From Pyrenochaeta sp. MPI-SDFR-AT-0127 (lineage: Eukaryota; Ascomycota; Dothideomycetes; Pleosporales; Cucurbitariaceae), in assembly GCA_020747015.1 (NCBI GenBank), contig JAGTJM010000012.1, forward strand, positions 1 to 64,000: a stretch of 64,000 nucleotides of DNA, read 5' to 3'. The position numbers were made by a program, and so were the translations under genes. Position 1 is the first letter of the stretch, and each line of letters starts with the position of its first letter. This document shows, piece by piece, positions 22,201 through 35,624 of this stretch. The notes below the pieces were generated by a model that saw only the letters and a list, made by a program, of their open reading frames with translations, was not told the DNA's origin and did not search any database.

Positions 22201-25200
22201 AACACGTGTCGTGGATCCCTTCCGTGACATCCGATCTATTACTTTGGTCGTGGTTGCCGCCTGCGAATTGAATCTTCCTACTGTTGGCTGTGTCCTTGGG
22301 TCCAGAATGCCGGGGAAATGCCGGCGCGCCTGACCCGACAAATGTCGCGAATAAGCCAACATACCAATCTCTGTTATACAGAACCTCATTCTGTTCGACT
22401 TCTTATCCAAGTTCAACTCAATATCTCGATTCATCCCAGATATTGAGCACGGGCTAGATTCGGGAGGTGCATGTGGAAATGACGGAGCGCGCGCGTCTGC
22501 GACAGACGTCGGGGCGACAAAGTAGAAAGTTGCTCATGGCTGGCGACACCGCCCTTTAAGCAGTCCTACACTTGTCGGACCGTCGCTCTTGGGTAGTCGA
22601 ATTAAGGTTGGTGTTCTGGCAGGATTGACGGGGCGCACTACAGGAGTTACCTAATGGGGTCGAACTAGATGAGAAAGCGGTTTGGTCTCGCCCGGAAATT
22701 ACGCGCGACGAGCCGAGGCGCGTTATCAACTCCACACCTCGCGATCGGTCTGCACGTCATGTGCGGGATAGATTGTGCTACCGAAGCTTATGTTGACTAC
22801 AACAGTCATCGGCTTATGTCAGTCAGGTTCACAAAGTCAAATCGAGCCTATTTGCAAGGTATGGGCTCGCGACTCCCCTTTTATCTACCCTTGACCGCGC
22901 CACTTTCCTGATGCGAGCTTCCGGGATCTTTCAGACGTGTAAGGACCGATTGCGTGCTATGTTTGTTATCGGTTTCTTGTAGTCTGAAAACAATAACTGA
23001 ATAATATCCCCTGGCACTACAGCATACCAGCGTAGACTTTCTTGGGTCCGCGGCGCAACTCTCCTTCGTCTTGGCACCGTGCTGTCCTCCATGAACCTGT
23101 GCATACATTCAGTAGTCGAGTAATTACTCTCCGTATCCATACACCCAAGCACAGTGTACTGCAATACTGCTCCTCACATCAACTCTTCATCCCTCTGCTA
23201 AGCTATCGAAATAACTGACTGGTATTAAGCATTTCGTGCGCCAAGAACTCTACTACAATGAGAATTGATAACGAGACTAGACAGCATGTAACGACAACGC
23301 CTGGGAGTATGGACCAAGACCATGCGGTGAGAAGGTTGGTGTAGATGATTGGATCGGATGACTGAGAATAAAGCGAGGCTCCACCGATAGACGGCTGAAT
23401 AAATGTTGCAACCTGGACTGAAACCAGGAGGACTAAGAATAATGTACAACTCCGTACTGTAGTTTTATAGGCCCTAGACCGGATGTTTCTGTTTCCCCTA
23501 GTCTTAGTGTTGGAGGGCGGTAGCTTGTGCTTCTAAAGATGGTCGGTAATAACATTGTTTCGAGAGAACTCGAATGTACGAACGCATAAAGGGTCTACAC
23601 GTATTGTCCTCTCGCGGTCTTCTATACAGCCCCATGACTGGTGTTCTCTGGTGCTGCGACTGCACACGAGAGCTTCTTGGCTCTCTTTACTACGCTCATC
23701 AAGAGGCGTGTTGATCTTGAGAGCGATGTTTCCATCATTTGAGACCGACTTAAAAGCGGTATAGCGGCCGAAGTAGCATGCAGGTGTGTTTGTTGCCTTC
23801 CAGAATTGGACCAGAGTCAGAATTGAGGTTAGTGACGCCACGCTATAACTTCAGTACGAAAGCCATGTTTGAGAAGACTCCACTGGTGGACCGCGCAGTA
23901 GAGGCGACTGACGCGGCGCGAGTCGTGGCATCTTTCAATGGAGGTCCCAGAAGCTGGTGGACAACGGTTTCTGCAGGCCTGTAGAGCGCTTTGGCATACT
24001 CCCAATACTCTGGATAATAGCCTGAAAATCTCCGAATCAAAAAAGCGGATGACAAATTTGGCGCCATTATTGAGGCTGCAGAAGTCGATGGTTGATTCAC
24101 CGCTTATCATCTTGGCCGAGAAGATATTTCAAGGTGGAGGTGATGCCGTAGAGAAGATATGAAAGAGTGTGGGGTTGTCAGGAAGAAGCAGAGAAGAGCA
24201 TTTAGAGTCAATAGCAAGAGAAAGGAGTAGACCAAATGTAGTTGGGATGGGACTGTGTGGGGAGCAGTAAGGGTTCCTGGTCGATGGCTTTGCATATGAA
24301 CAAATTAAGTGTTTGATGCGAGCTGCCAGCAATGTGAAGGCCGATCTGTAAATGACAAATGGAGAATCGGAGCAGGGATTGAAAAAAAGACTTTCGAGCG
24401 GTGTTGAGCATGCGCAGCAAGTGTTATCATGCTTGCAAATTCGTGTAGCGACGGGTAGGTGCAGGGTCGAGTATCTTATTGCTGTTCAGCAAATACTGTG
24501 GCGATGAAGGCCAGATGCGCCAGAAGGGCTTGTCGAAGCTTGCCGCACATGTTGCAGGATTGCGTGTGCCGTGTAATTGATCAGGTTCCAAAAATTCGAC
24601 AATAAGCTTTCTACCACCATAGACGTGTTACTGGCCATATCTAGAAAATTTCGGTTCTATCATAATTCTGTAGTTGCGCTTCATGCAAAAGTCTCTCAGA
24701 CTTGATGATAGTTGGTCGATATCTAGTCCGTCGCAGCCCAAGCTCCCTCATGCAACACAACAACACACCCAAATCATCACACTTTCATTTTTACCAAGAG
24801 CTGGACAGTGGACTTGGAGTACGTCCACTGAAACCTTTTATGAGTTTCCAAACACACCACTAACCTTAGGCACGATGCTGATCTGAATTCCACCCCGCAC
24901 TCATCCATCTCCAGCACAGAATACTCGCGGATCGGCTTTAGAAACAATAGCAGAGAGACCCTCAGCAAAAGCTCGATCTCAGGCAGTCACAAAACAGGAT
25001 ATGTCCAGTCGTTCTGAGTGCGACTCTCTACCCTTGAGAGGATTGTTTGACAGTTTGCGAGGGTGAATTGAGTCAACTCGGTTTCGCTGAACAATGCAGC
25101 GGCATAATGACGAGAAGTGCAACTACTTCCTCGGATAGAGGGGTATCTGATCTGGTCTTTTGCCTGAGGACCAATCTACAAGAGGCATGAGGTAGAGGTA

Positions 25201-28200
25201 AGCAGGCCTAAGGATCGGAGTCGGCTGGTTCTGTGTGGCGGTTGAACTAACAGATAGAAGCGAATCCTCGACGAGCAAGCCGAAAACCTTCGCTGATAAC
25301 GCTGATCCAAGTTGTTCACATCTCGGACGTGGAGTTATAATATTCGCAACGACCGATTCGCAACGAGCGAGAGTTAGGAACTATAAAGAATGATCAGCTG
25401 AGGAAGCGACACGAACTTAGTTCACTACTGTGCACGAATACGAGCCATAGCCCATCAAAGAAGGCAGAGCTGGATGCGAGGAGCTGCGGGCTTTGGTGTA
25501 GGATGAGGCAACCGAAGTCGAGGGAATGGTGGCCCAGTCAATCAATAAAGTATAAAGGAAAAGAGTACACTAGCTTGAGAGGACTTCTTGTGGGCTGAGA
25601 TACGGCTGTGGCCGATGTTTCGACTGGTCCTTCAACCTCTAGTCTGCGCAAGGCCGTGGTCATGCTACAGCCAATACGCCCTTGGCTCAGAGTCTGCTAC
25701 AGAGTGCATGATGAGGCTTTACAAAGCTGTCGTACGTCATTGGAATCCTATGCGACTTGATGGCGAATGGACATGACTGGAATAGTGAGGAACGATACCT
25801 CTGTAGTGTTTGTAGATGCCAGTTATGCCATTTAGGTATTGGAGAATCAGACTGTTGCCGATTGACGCTCGTAAAGAGACTGTCTATTACCTTCCTTAGA
25901 TTTTCGCGATCCTCGCAAGAACGAGACACATGATCGCATGACGGACTGTGAGAATGAAGAGGAAGTTTGCGCGAACCGACACCCTTTGAGGGGTTCTCTC
26001 GCCTTTATGTAGAGTAATCTCATAGTTAGTGCTTCGCATACACAAGGTTACGTAGCTTTGAGAGTAGGCTTAGGCTGGTTTGCTGGTGTAGGAACTGCTG
26101 CCGATGTACGCCAAATACTGCTATTAGCAAAGTCATGAGATTAGCAGTCCTCTCTAAATATCTGGTATAGGGGCGCAAGCCACGGTCTTCAGTAGGTTCA
26201 CAGAAAGGAGTAACCAATGTTGTGCAATTCCAGCTTGCTGTTGATCTCACAGGTGGTGCGGAAGGCCTGCGAAGAGCAGTAGTTCACGCATGTCTGGGCA
26301 AAGTTGCAAAAAGAGCTTTATCAAGGCGTTCAGCTGCTGAGCATCAATAACAGCTCAGCGGCCCAATCAATCCCTCTCCTGAAACGTTTATTGTGCTTGT
26401 GGCCGTTACTTTTGGCATCCTTCAAATGGGCCAAAAAAGCCAAAAAATTTACGACCACTTCGTGGCCGGAAGAGCAAGCTCTTCGAATACTCCGTGGAGC
26501 GCTTTGTGTTGACTGAGTTTCGAACCCGTAACCCTACATTATCGTCAGCGTAGGACCTGCAGGAGCGTACGCCGGCTGCCACCGGTTTCCTTCCGTTGCC
26601 CTTAACGGGTACTAGGCAATGACTTTTGCAATTAAAACCTATTATATAGTCGGAAATTACCGAAGTTGCGTTGGATTTATATTTCTGTGTGGGGGTGGGC
26701 AGAGGTGAAGGGCAAATGGCGAATGCGATATTTGGCGGGTTGCCTAGAGTGAGCGCTTCTTATCTTGCTGGTATACCTGGGAGATGGAACCGTGCCGTGC
26801 TCGTTGATCCAATATTCGAGCTCCACGTTGACATAAAGCTCCGTCGAAAGCTTTTCAACAGCCAGCGGGACTGTTTGTAGCGTTGTCCAAGCCGATGCGT
26901 TTGCGTCGCTGCGTCGAAAGTACGCGAAGCTCATCTGGTGCGGTAACATGGTTATCGGCACTCAAGTAAGCCTTCAGCTTGCACTGCCGTCCGCGTACGT
27001 TTGAGTTTGGACTCAGACGCTGCCTATCCAACTATTCCACGGTATAACTTGGGGGCTCCCCAATTATTTACTTCAAACCATACTGCACGCTGCCGTGGCA
27101 GTGGCCCGGGGGTTGAAATGTCTTAGCCATGTACGAAAGCTCTGCGCTAGGCTCATCCATGATGTGTTGTAAAACACATAGCTCAACTTTGCCTTACTCA
27201 GCGCAGAAATATGGACAGATAGCACAAAAAGTAGCTTAGCAAGCAAGATGTAACTTTTGCGCATGCGCTCACTGGAATGCATTGGCCAATTCCAGCTACT
27301 GGTGCCGGCCGGTAATGTTCAGAAGTTGCTTACTTTCATTGAAAAACGTAAAAAAGGCAAAAAAAGAACTTACTCTCCGAGGCAAGCCTCTAGGAGGATC
27401 GAATCGTGGGCTGTTGGGCCCTCTAGAACACAGAGCCGAATTAGCGAACAGAGTCCTGTAAGACCTGCTCTCCCACAGACCTAGCCAATCTGGATCTTTA
27501 AGCATTGGAAGACTCCAAAAGATATTAATATATAAGGGTCAAGAAGATCCAAATTGCAAGAGGTCCAGTAGGGTATGGGTGAATCTTGATCGTGTGGGTG
27601 ACACAAGCGGGCAGTTCGGTGAGGCTCCCCCATGACAACAGCATCTTGTATAAAGGTGTGACCAGCAGCCTGGCTGCAGGTAGCTGTTCTTGCAGACAAA
27701 CCTGTCGGTGCTTGTTCTTTTGCTCCGATCATGGCTTTGGTAGACTAATGCCCCCACTGAGCAAAGACGACTAGCAAAGTGTATTATGGCCTCTGTTCCG
27801 CTGCATGAGCTTTTCTCTCAATTCCACCGAGTGGGTGTTTATCTCAACCCATGGAGCTCTCTTCAGGCAAGACTTTCAGGGCCAGTTGTGTCCAAGCCCA
27901 TGGAAAAGTGGTTACTCCAAGTATATTGCCAGGGGGTTGAGTGTATGCCTCGCAGGTATATATTGAGGACACATCTCATAAGCGACGCGGCGCAAATCAT
28001 ACTCATGGGAATGCTTCGAAGCCTACACGTGTATCTGCAGTGGTTCGGCGTCCGTATGCATAGTACGGTGAGGCAGAGCACCAACGCTGACAGAGCAATT
28101 ATGGAACTTGTGCAGCTCGGGACTCGCTCAGGGTCAGTGGCACCCAAGTAGATGGCCTGTTGCTGCTCATGAGCGCTTTGTCTTAAGCCTGGAGGACACT

Positions 28201-31200
28201 ATTACTGTGTTGTGTGTGTGTCTGTGTCTGTGTTCACGCAACTCCATTGTGAGCTTCGGCGCGCATTGCTTGCCCAACAGCGTCCGCCACCATCTCCGAT
28301 CCACCCCACCGCCGCACCAGGACTGGTGCCACAAACCGGATAGGTCTGTTCGATGTAGGCATGTGTTTAAGCCAGAGATGGTGAGTGCTCATGAAGGATT
28401 TGACAACACCACAGAATCCATGTGAACGGGGCATCCCCGCGACGGGCGACACCCAGAACAGTCCTGCGTCTTCGAAACTCGCACAACCTCAACAACACCA
28501 TTAAGATTTCCATGGAGATTGAGCGTATTGGAATCTTCTCTAACGGAGGCAGGTCATGCACCGCATTACGAAGTCGCGCTCTCGATGCTCTCCAAAGGAT
28601 GACAATCGACGGACGAAAGCCCCGCGGCTTGCCACGATAGACCGCAGCAGGGTCACATACACCACCATCCGTAGCTCAACAAATGCTGACGCAAGAATAC
28701 GAGCCCCTTGATCAACAGAACAAGTTACAGGTCAAAGCGCATGTTCAGCAACCATTCAGGCTCGATCTATCGTTTGCAGGTGCCTTAAAGGCGCACGCTG
28801 ATGATGACGATGCTGGTGATCGTACATTTCGCAGATTGATCGATCGAAACTGCAAGCTCATGGAAGCAACCATTATCGATATCGGGGCAAGCGCTTTGAG
28901 CCTGGTTGGCTGAACAGCTGTTGCCGTTACCGAAACCCGTTTAGCCAACACTGTTTGGCAGGATAATCCGGGCTTGAAAACCTTGACGGAGGTGGAACAA
29001 ATGGACACAGCGAGTCCCATAGTCCTCCCGCGCGCGAATCAGCCAGAAGACTAATCAGATGCCACAAAGCTAGAGTTCAGACACGACGCGTCGAAAGAAT
29101 CGATTGATGCGCTTCAGAGGGAGAGAGCTGTATTCTGGCGAGGCAGCGGCCATTGTTCCGACCATCTGAGAATAAAAGCCACTGCCAAACCTGTTGTCCA
29201 ACAAGGTGTACAAATTGAGAACCGACCACGACGCATATGAGAGCCAGCTGCTCTTGGGATAGTTAAAAGAGGCCTGTGTGAAGCTCTTCGCGGCGTGGTA
29301 GATGGAGAGCAAACTTTTCACAAGTGGAGATGCTGACTCCGTTACTCTGAGATTTGTGTCTTTGCCTAGGACCGACCAGTTTGAGCAAACCAAGACTTAT
29401 CGCTGAATCCAGGAAGAAGCAGACCGAAGGAGGCTTTCAAAGTAAACTCCAAGGCTCCAATCAAGAAAAGCGATACAGTATAGTAGTGGAATGCACAGCT
29501 GAGGGAGTAGTGCGAACGGCAATAAAGCTTCTGGAAGCTGTCATAGTTGCATGTATCGTCTGCAATACCAAGATGAGGAGACTAACACAAGAGCCTTCGG
29601 TATATGTTGGATGAAGCTAGCAACGAGGCGGAATGGCGAATACGACCACTCCTGAATACCTTCCGAGGCTGCTCCATATCATCCGAAACAAGAGATGATA
29701 AAAGGCCACGCGCATCATTGTTTCTGCCTGAATATCTGAAAGACTGGCAAACACTTCCCGTTCACAATGCAATGTCGATTGTGTTCCTGGACAAACTCAT
29801 TGGAGAAATGGCCAGGGCAGTCTGTTGGCCATAGCCTCAGACAAATTCGGAGTGGTAGGTAGCCGAGCATCCGATTATGCTCAGATTAGGTCTGATTCCC
29901 TAGGATAAGACTGGCCCTTGCTACTTACTTTGATTGTTGAGTCGAGGGATCTTATTGAACGCGCATCCTCCGCTCAAGGGCCTTTGTTCTGGACAAGGCC
30001 TTCACAACGCTTCTTCTTTTGCGCTGGAGATGACAGGAGACGGCTGGTTGCACCTCGATTTGTTCTCGATAGTCGCTGGACTACAGCCAAACTGGGATCC
30101 CTATTCGACCAGAGCTCGTTGGCAAGCTATGTGAATTCGGCGAACGACGAATCGGTTTGATGATCCGCTGGTTGAAACATGATGGCTTCTATGAGGGATG
30201 TTCAGCTATCTCAAAGCAATGAAGACTCCACTTCGCACAACTTGGAAAGGCCCTTTTAGCAATGTGCTGCGCTGGAATGGGATGAATGCTCCGGTCGCCG
30301 TGCTAAAGTGTCGTTAAGAAGGATGCAGATGTGAACGCATTCCGGTGTTGAAAGCACTGCCTTCGAAATATCCAAATCCAGCTATACCAGGAAGAGAGCT
30401 CAGCACAAAAGCGTAGACATTTCCGAAGATCTCCGGTTCGACATTGGAATCTCTGGTGAGTTCCTACTCCTTCTCTTTACAAGTTGCATCACAAGCTAGA
30501 GATATAAGCACTCGTGGCATTCTCGATGTCTTGTGGACGCAGAACCAAACTCGGCTTCACCCATCCGCACCAAAGGTACACTTTGGTGAGCTGAGCACGA
30601 CAGCGAGCGGCTTTGATATCCTTCGGTTTGTACTGCGATGAGTATGGAAGATATTCTGCGATTCTGAGTCCGCTATAGTGGATTCAAAAGTCAACATCCT
30701 GCTCTTGCCGGACTGCACAAACAACAGCGCCAATCCGCAGTGCTCCGATTGCACAGCAGTCAATGGTCCCGACAATCATGCTCTTAGACCCAGAAATGTA
30801 ACGATGATAGGACCAACAGGCCTTTAGGATATTTTACACGCAGTGTGTACATTTCAAACAATATATTGGGAACTGGGAGCAGCTCTGGCGATACCAAGGT
30901 GCCTACGGGAACATGATTCTTCTCGTACATGTCAGATTCGATCCTAGCTTCCGTGATACGCGTCGTCGGCTCGAGTATTGCGGTGATGTTGCTGGTTTTA
31001 ATCTGAGGGCCTTGACTTTTGAGCGGTCAGTGTGACTAGCGCGTACTCCGTAACGCGGTTGATGTTTCGCAGGCGCCGTATTGAACTCGAGGACGAGGTG
31101 CAGGTGGGTAACTACTGTTTGTATGAGAGGCATTGTGTCGATAAATTCCTAGGTAAGTGAGAGTTCTATGTAATCATGGCTTGCGTATGTCATCTTAGGA

Positions 31201-34200
31201 TCATATTCTGACGTGGCATGATGCTCCTGCTTGGGTAACCTGGTCTACCGAGGCAGCCTGCCGTTGCATCGGGAAGCGTCGCCCGGGTGAGAATGTGAGA
31301 ATCGGGTCCGCGATGAACCCAATGGGAATCTCAAGTCTTTTGGCTGATGAACAAGTGTTGTCAACACCTCGGGTTCGCTCGTGGTAATGATTGGCAAGCG
31401 ATTTGCGTAGAAGGAAAGAACCATCCTCGAGGCGGGGTTCGGCGCCGCAAAGGAAGCAGCAGCAAGCTGTGAACAAATACTCCATCTCACAAACGTGAGT
31501 TCTAACTCAATGGTGCTTCCCACGGACTGCTGCGGAGTCGTTGAAGAATGTAGGTGGGGTTGATGGTGTGTCGCGAGAATGTTAGCTGAGAACGAAGGAG
31601 AAGACTGGAGCTGCAAAAAGGAGCCTTGCTATACTCAACAACTCAACCACCAAGCTCCAAAGATGACGCCCACCAAAAAGAATGGACTCAACTTCGAGGA
31701 TTGCCAGAGCACAATTTCGTTTCTGGAGCAAGGGTTAGCTTCAAGCGAAAAAATTCGGACCGACATCGTATTCGCCTCGCAACCGACGAAGCCCTCCATC
31801 ATCTTGCGCCACAGCCTAAAGAGAATAGGGCATCATTGTTACCACTGATCTACAGGGAGATAGGACGATAGTTCCGGGTTTTGATTCACTCAGCACTAGG
31901 TCTATGTTGGAAAGTTTTGGTCCAAGAACTTCACGGTGCCATTAGGTAAGCCCACCCTTTCTCAACTCATTCACACAAACAGGACTGGATCTAACGCTTA
32001 GGCAGATAGCTAGTCAATTACAATAACATGAGCACATTTTTTTTTTGCACCACACGAACCCCCCTCTGTTGATCATTGTTACCCTTTTCCCAGGCGGCGA
32101 GAATGTGCCAAGCCGATGGGCCATTTCGGTTGTGGTGCCTGCCACACCGTTTAGCGTGCCGTAACCTTATTTCCACCTCTTCCTCCCCACTGATCGCCTC
32201 AGTTTCAACTGCGAACAAAGCTGACTCCAAAGAGCTACCCGTCCTCTGTACCCACGGCTAACAGTCTAGAATGCTGTTCTTCTGTTTACATATTCCTAAC
32301 TGCGATACAGTCAGCTTTGTAGAGATGTGTTGGCCACCTGCCATGCATTTGTCGAACTAGGGTGCAACTCGTGCAATTCTCTTCTCCCTCAGATGACCCC
32401 TACGGCACGATACCACTTCTGCGAGCATCAAAACCTACTAAGCTATAGTTGATATCAGGCAACATGATTGTTCTCGCAGCTCGTGCCGAGAAACAGCTGG
32501 GAAGCTTCCCAAACCACGCAACAAGGTCGAGGACACGGACCTATACGACGCCGAACGGAAAATCCATCGCTTTTGTTGAACATAACCACATTCGTTTTCC
32601 TTTACTCTGCTTGACCAGTATAGGGGTTGGCAAGTGGTATGCTCACCCCTGCTGTAATCAGCCGTCTAGGACTTCGTCAACGGTGGATATTAGAAACAAA
32701 GCTATCTCACGATCATAGTCTCTAACAGATTTAGGTGATGGCCATCTGCCCGGGACTTAGAACGCATTCTCGGTTAAAGAAGTACACACAAATGCGATGA
32801 CCGCAACCTACCTTGCTCCCGCTCCTAATTACAACGCGCCTTCTCGCTAGTATTTAAGAAAGTCATACTAATTATAAGATGATAGTAAGCCTCGGCCTGA
32901 ATTCACTAAACCTAGCACTGTACATCTATCAAATCTCTACTGTGACAGGAAAACAACACACGCACCTTCACCGTCTTGCTTTTGCAGACAATCTTTCCTT
33001 TTACCCGATGACACTCACAGAAGTGATGGTGCCCATATAACGTTCTTCTTACATTGGAGGCCATTCTGACTTTGGCCCTCGAGTGTACGATACTTTATTG
33101 CATGCTGCAATTCCATTGCGCAAGGGCCGCGCTCAGGAGTCTGACAACACTCATTGCCCTCCAAACTTCGATTATGGCTGAGGCTGTATATCTTAGAGGT
33201 GAGGTGATTCTAGCAATGCTGAAAGAGTTGGGATACACTTGTGGCAAATGGGGAGCTGAGCCTGCTCAGATTCAAAACTCTGGCACTCACCCAGCTACGA
33301 ACCAAAATCAGTCATTTATGACAGACTTAAATATTTTCTCGCCGACCTTAGAATATCGACACTGAAGTGTATAGATTCTTTAGTTGACGAACCTTGGCCG
33401 GACATGCCATAAACGAGGAGTAACTGATACGACCGAGACTCTCTTCATGCATTTGAGAAGCCTTACCTTCTTTCAATTGCAGCTCAGTATTCGATTGAGG
33501 AGGCCAAATTCAGTAGAGAAGAGTCTTGTATCTTCCACTGAAGCTAGACAAGTCCCACCAAGTTTTTTCCTGGCCTCTCTAGACTCTACTCCCTCGCTCG
33601 CGCTCTTCTATTCTATTCGTTGCGCTCCATCCCGTTTTCCCTACTCATATTCCGTATTTCCTTTCTCACCATATATCCCATGCATGAAATTTGGGCATGC
33701 TATGACAGCTTTACTACCATCAACCGTTGCGCACGCGTTCCGGCATATATGGTCAAAGCAGTCTGCGTCGAAGCAGATACAGTTCTTGTCTATGGAAATA
33801 CCTTTCTTGGGCTTCGAGAGCTCCCTAATGTCTCCCAGTCTAGCTACAACTTCAAAATTCGTCCCAAGCTAGGCTGCAATAGTCTAAGAGGGCTCACTCA
33901 ACCTGCGCTGGCAAGATAGCAAATCTTGAATTCACAAGACTCGAAACAGCAACACCGACCAGATCCTCAGGTCGCAACCTCGGTAATGTTCTGGTGTTCG
34001 ATGTTCAGAGAAACAACTCTAGAAGTTCATGCTCTCAGAAAGTTCTACACTAAATTCTGGCCGCATATATTGTGCCCGCGACTTACTGCCTTGCCCCACC
34101 TCGCCTCTAATTGGAGCACTCAAGCATCTATTCGACTCCGCGTCACTGCATATTGTCTCTGCTCTTAGCGTATCAACAGAGCGGGGTCATTGACCATACG

Positions 34201-35624
34201 TCACGTGGCTATCACGCTCAAGGGTATCATACTCACACCGCCGATATCAAGTAAAAGTAGGGCTTCAAGATACGCCTCAATCTCTAAAGAAATTTGAGCT
34301 TCCCTGCTGTTGCTGGTCAGAGGGTCTGACAACCCACAAGCCTTCGCTGGCTCTCTCTTACTTGATTGTCAATGCCTCAGCGCTCTTGACCAACTTGGAG
34401 ATCAGTTATGGTCTATCGGCAACAGTATAAGGATCGAGCATTTACGCCTTTCAGATCCACCTTGTCTACTCCATTGAGGCCTTCCTACGGTAGAGAGTAA
34501 CGTGAGTTGCTTAAGAATGCTTATTAAATCACTCGAGGGAGACAAAGCGTCGCATCATCACAGCAATCTCGCATAAGTTCTCTGCTTCGAGATCAATCAA
34601 AATTTTAGCACGCGCAAGAAAGTACCCTACAGCTTCTCGTTGCCACCCACTCGAAAACCTGCTGCGGTGCTCTCAACGCGGAGCTACTTGTCGCTGTCTA
34701 CCCGCATAACTAGTTGCCAACGATCAAGGGTGCCAAAGTATTTCACGCACCTGATGCTAGGAGGTTCTCCTGCAAACGCTTCTCAAGGACACAAGTGTGC
34801 TTCACGCCGGTTCTCTCCGCTTGCACTTACGAAGGAGCGGTTCCTTTCCAGTCTTGGCATATAATTTTCGGTGCACGAGGCTTTAGCGAGCTCATCGTTG
34901 CCTGCGTGATCGGAACTTTGCGCAGGAGAAGGACGCTAGCGTCTCCCGGCCTCCTTAAATCAAGCCGAAGCGGTTTCTCCTTCGCCTTCCCACTCACTTT
35001 TCTTACCGACATCGACGAGGTACGTATAGTCCCAGCTTCAGCACCTCTTTTCACAGCGTCTCTTAAGATTCCTCACCATGGCTAACAGCTCTTACGCGCT
35101 GATTCTCGCGTTGCTTATCTCTCTGCGTCCTCTACCCCACACAATACAAGAACCCTGCCGCAAAATCCGAGCTTTGCATCTGACGCGATACTAACATCGA
35201 GGCAGGGCTGCCTTTAGAGCTTGACGGCTGTTCTTGTCAAGTTCCGACGCTTCGGGGAAGCCGAAGGGGGCGTAGTGGTGTTTTGGTCGCCAGCTCCACT
35301 GAAGGTATGCGGGGACCTCCTCACCTCTAGTCTATATCCACAGTAAACTGATATCAACAGCTCGTAGATGCTTCGGAAGCCTTACTGCCTCTTTGCATTC
35401 GCCGAGTCTGCTAGTGCCCGCAGTGTGTTCAGCCTACTCCACTTCTCATCGGTCATACTGCTAACAACAATATAGAAATATATCAGCTTTAAGTACATTG
35501 CAGAGGTCTCAGTAGATGCATAAAACTCAGGTGAGCCAGTAAGTACAATGTCTTTCTTTCGAGAACACACTCCGCATTCAATGTTGTTCTCTGCATCGAG
35601 CTTTAGTTGACAGATATAGCCAGT
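19214..35624. other. Gene-poor region, about 16.4 kb
   Basis: No gene can be supported over 16.4 kb. The left 0.7 kb is the bZIP promoter side and the right 1-2 kb is probably the upstream region of the large gene at 35625. Between them, open frames are short, mixed across all six frames and motif-free. Weak candidates (a 121-codon ATG frame at 27786-28151 plus; a possible two-exon frame 24067-23533 minus; broken stretches on the minus strand at 28.9-31.1 kb) are discussed under rejected items. No TIR or LTR element, tRNA or rRNA was recognised. Unlike the hAT element at 54-57 kb, the sequence is not TpA-saturated, so it is not an obvious RIP-killed transposon. Confidence 0.5.
28206..28234. 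repeat. TG-rich microsatellite
   Basis: A short run of alternating T and G interrupted by two C residues lies within the gene-poor region. It is too short to suggest function. Confidence 0.6.

Noticed and set aside
23533..24067. Possible two-exon minus-strand gene (24067 to a GTACTG donor, then an exon ending at 23533)
   Set aside because: The splice join keeps frame, but no family is recognised and the donor is poor; competing frames of equal length exist.
26515..26600. B-box-like TTCGAA stretch resembling a minus-strand tRNA
   Set aside because: The T-stem does not pair well and no cloverleaf could be drawn.
27786..28151. 121-codon ATG frame with good start context in the gene-poor region
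   Set aside because: No motif, overlapping antisense frames of similar length and no splice or neighbour support; an orphan gene is possible but not supported.
28900..31140. Several minus-strand stretches of 60-107 open codons that read like broken coding sequence
   Set aside because: They lie in different frames with no consistent splice joins and no recognisable domain; open runs of this length are expected by chance.
33384..33872. 162-codon plus-strand frame
   Set aside because: It opens with TTG, overlaps another frame of similar length and shows no motif.
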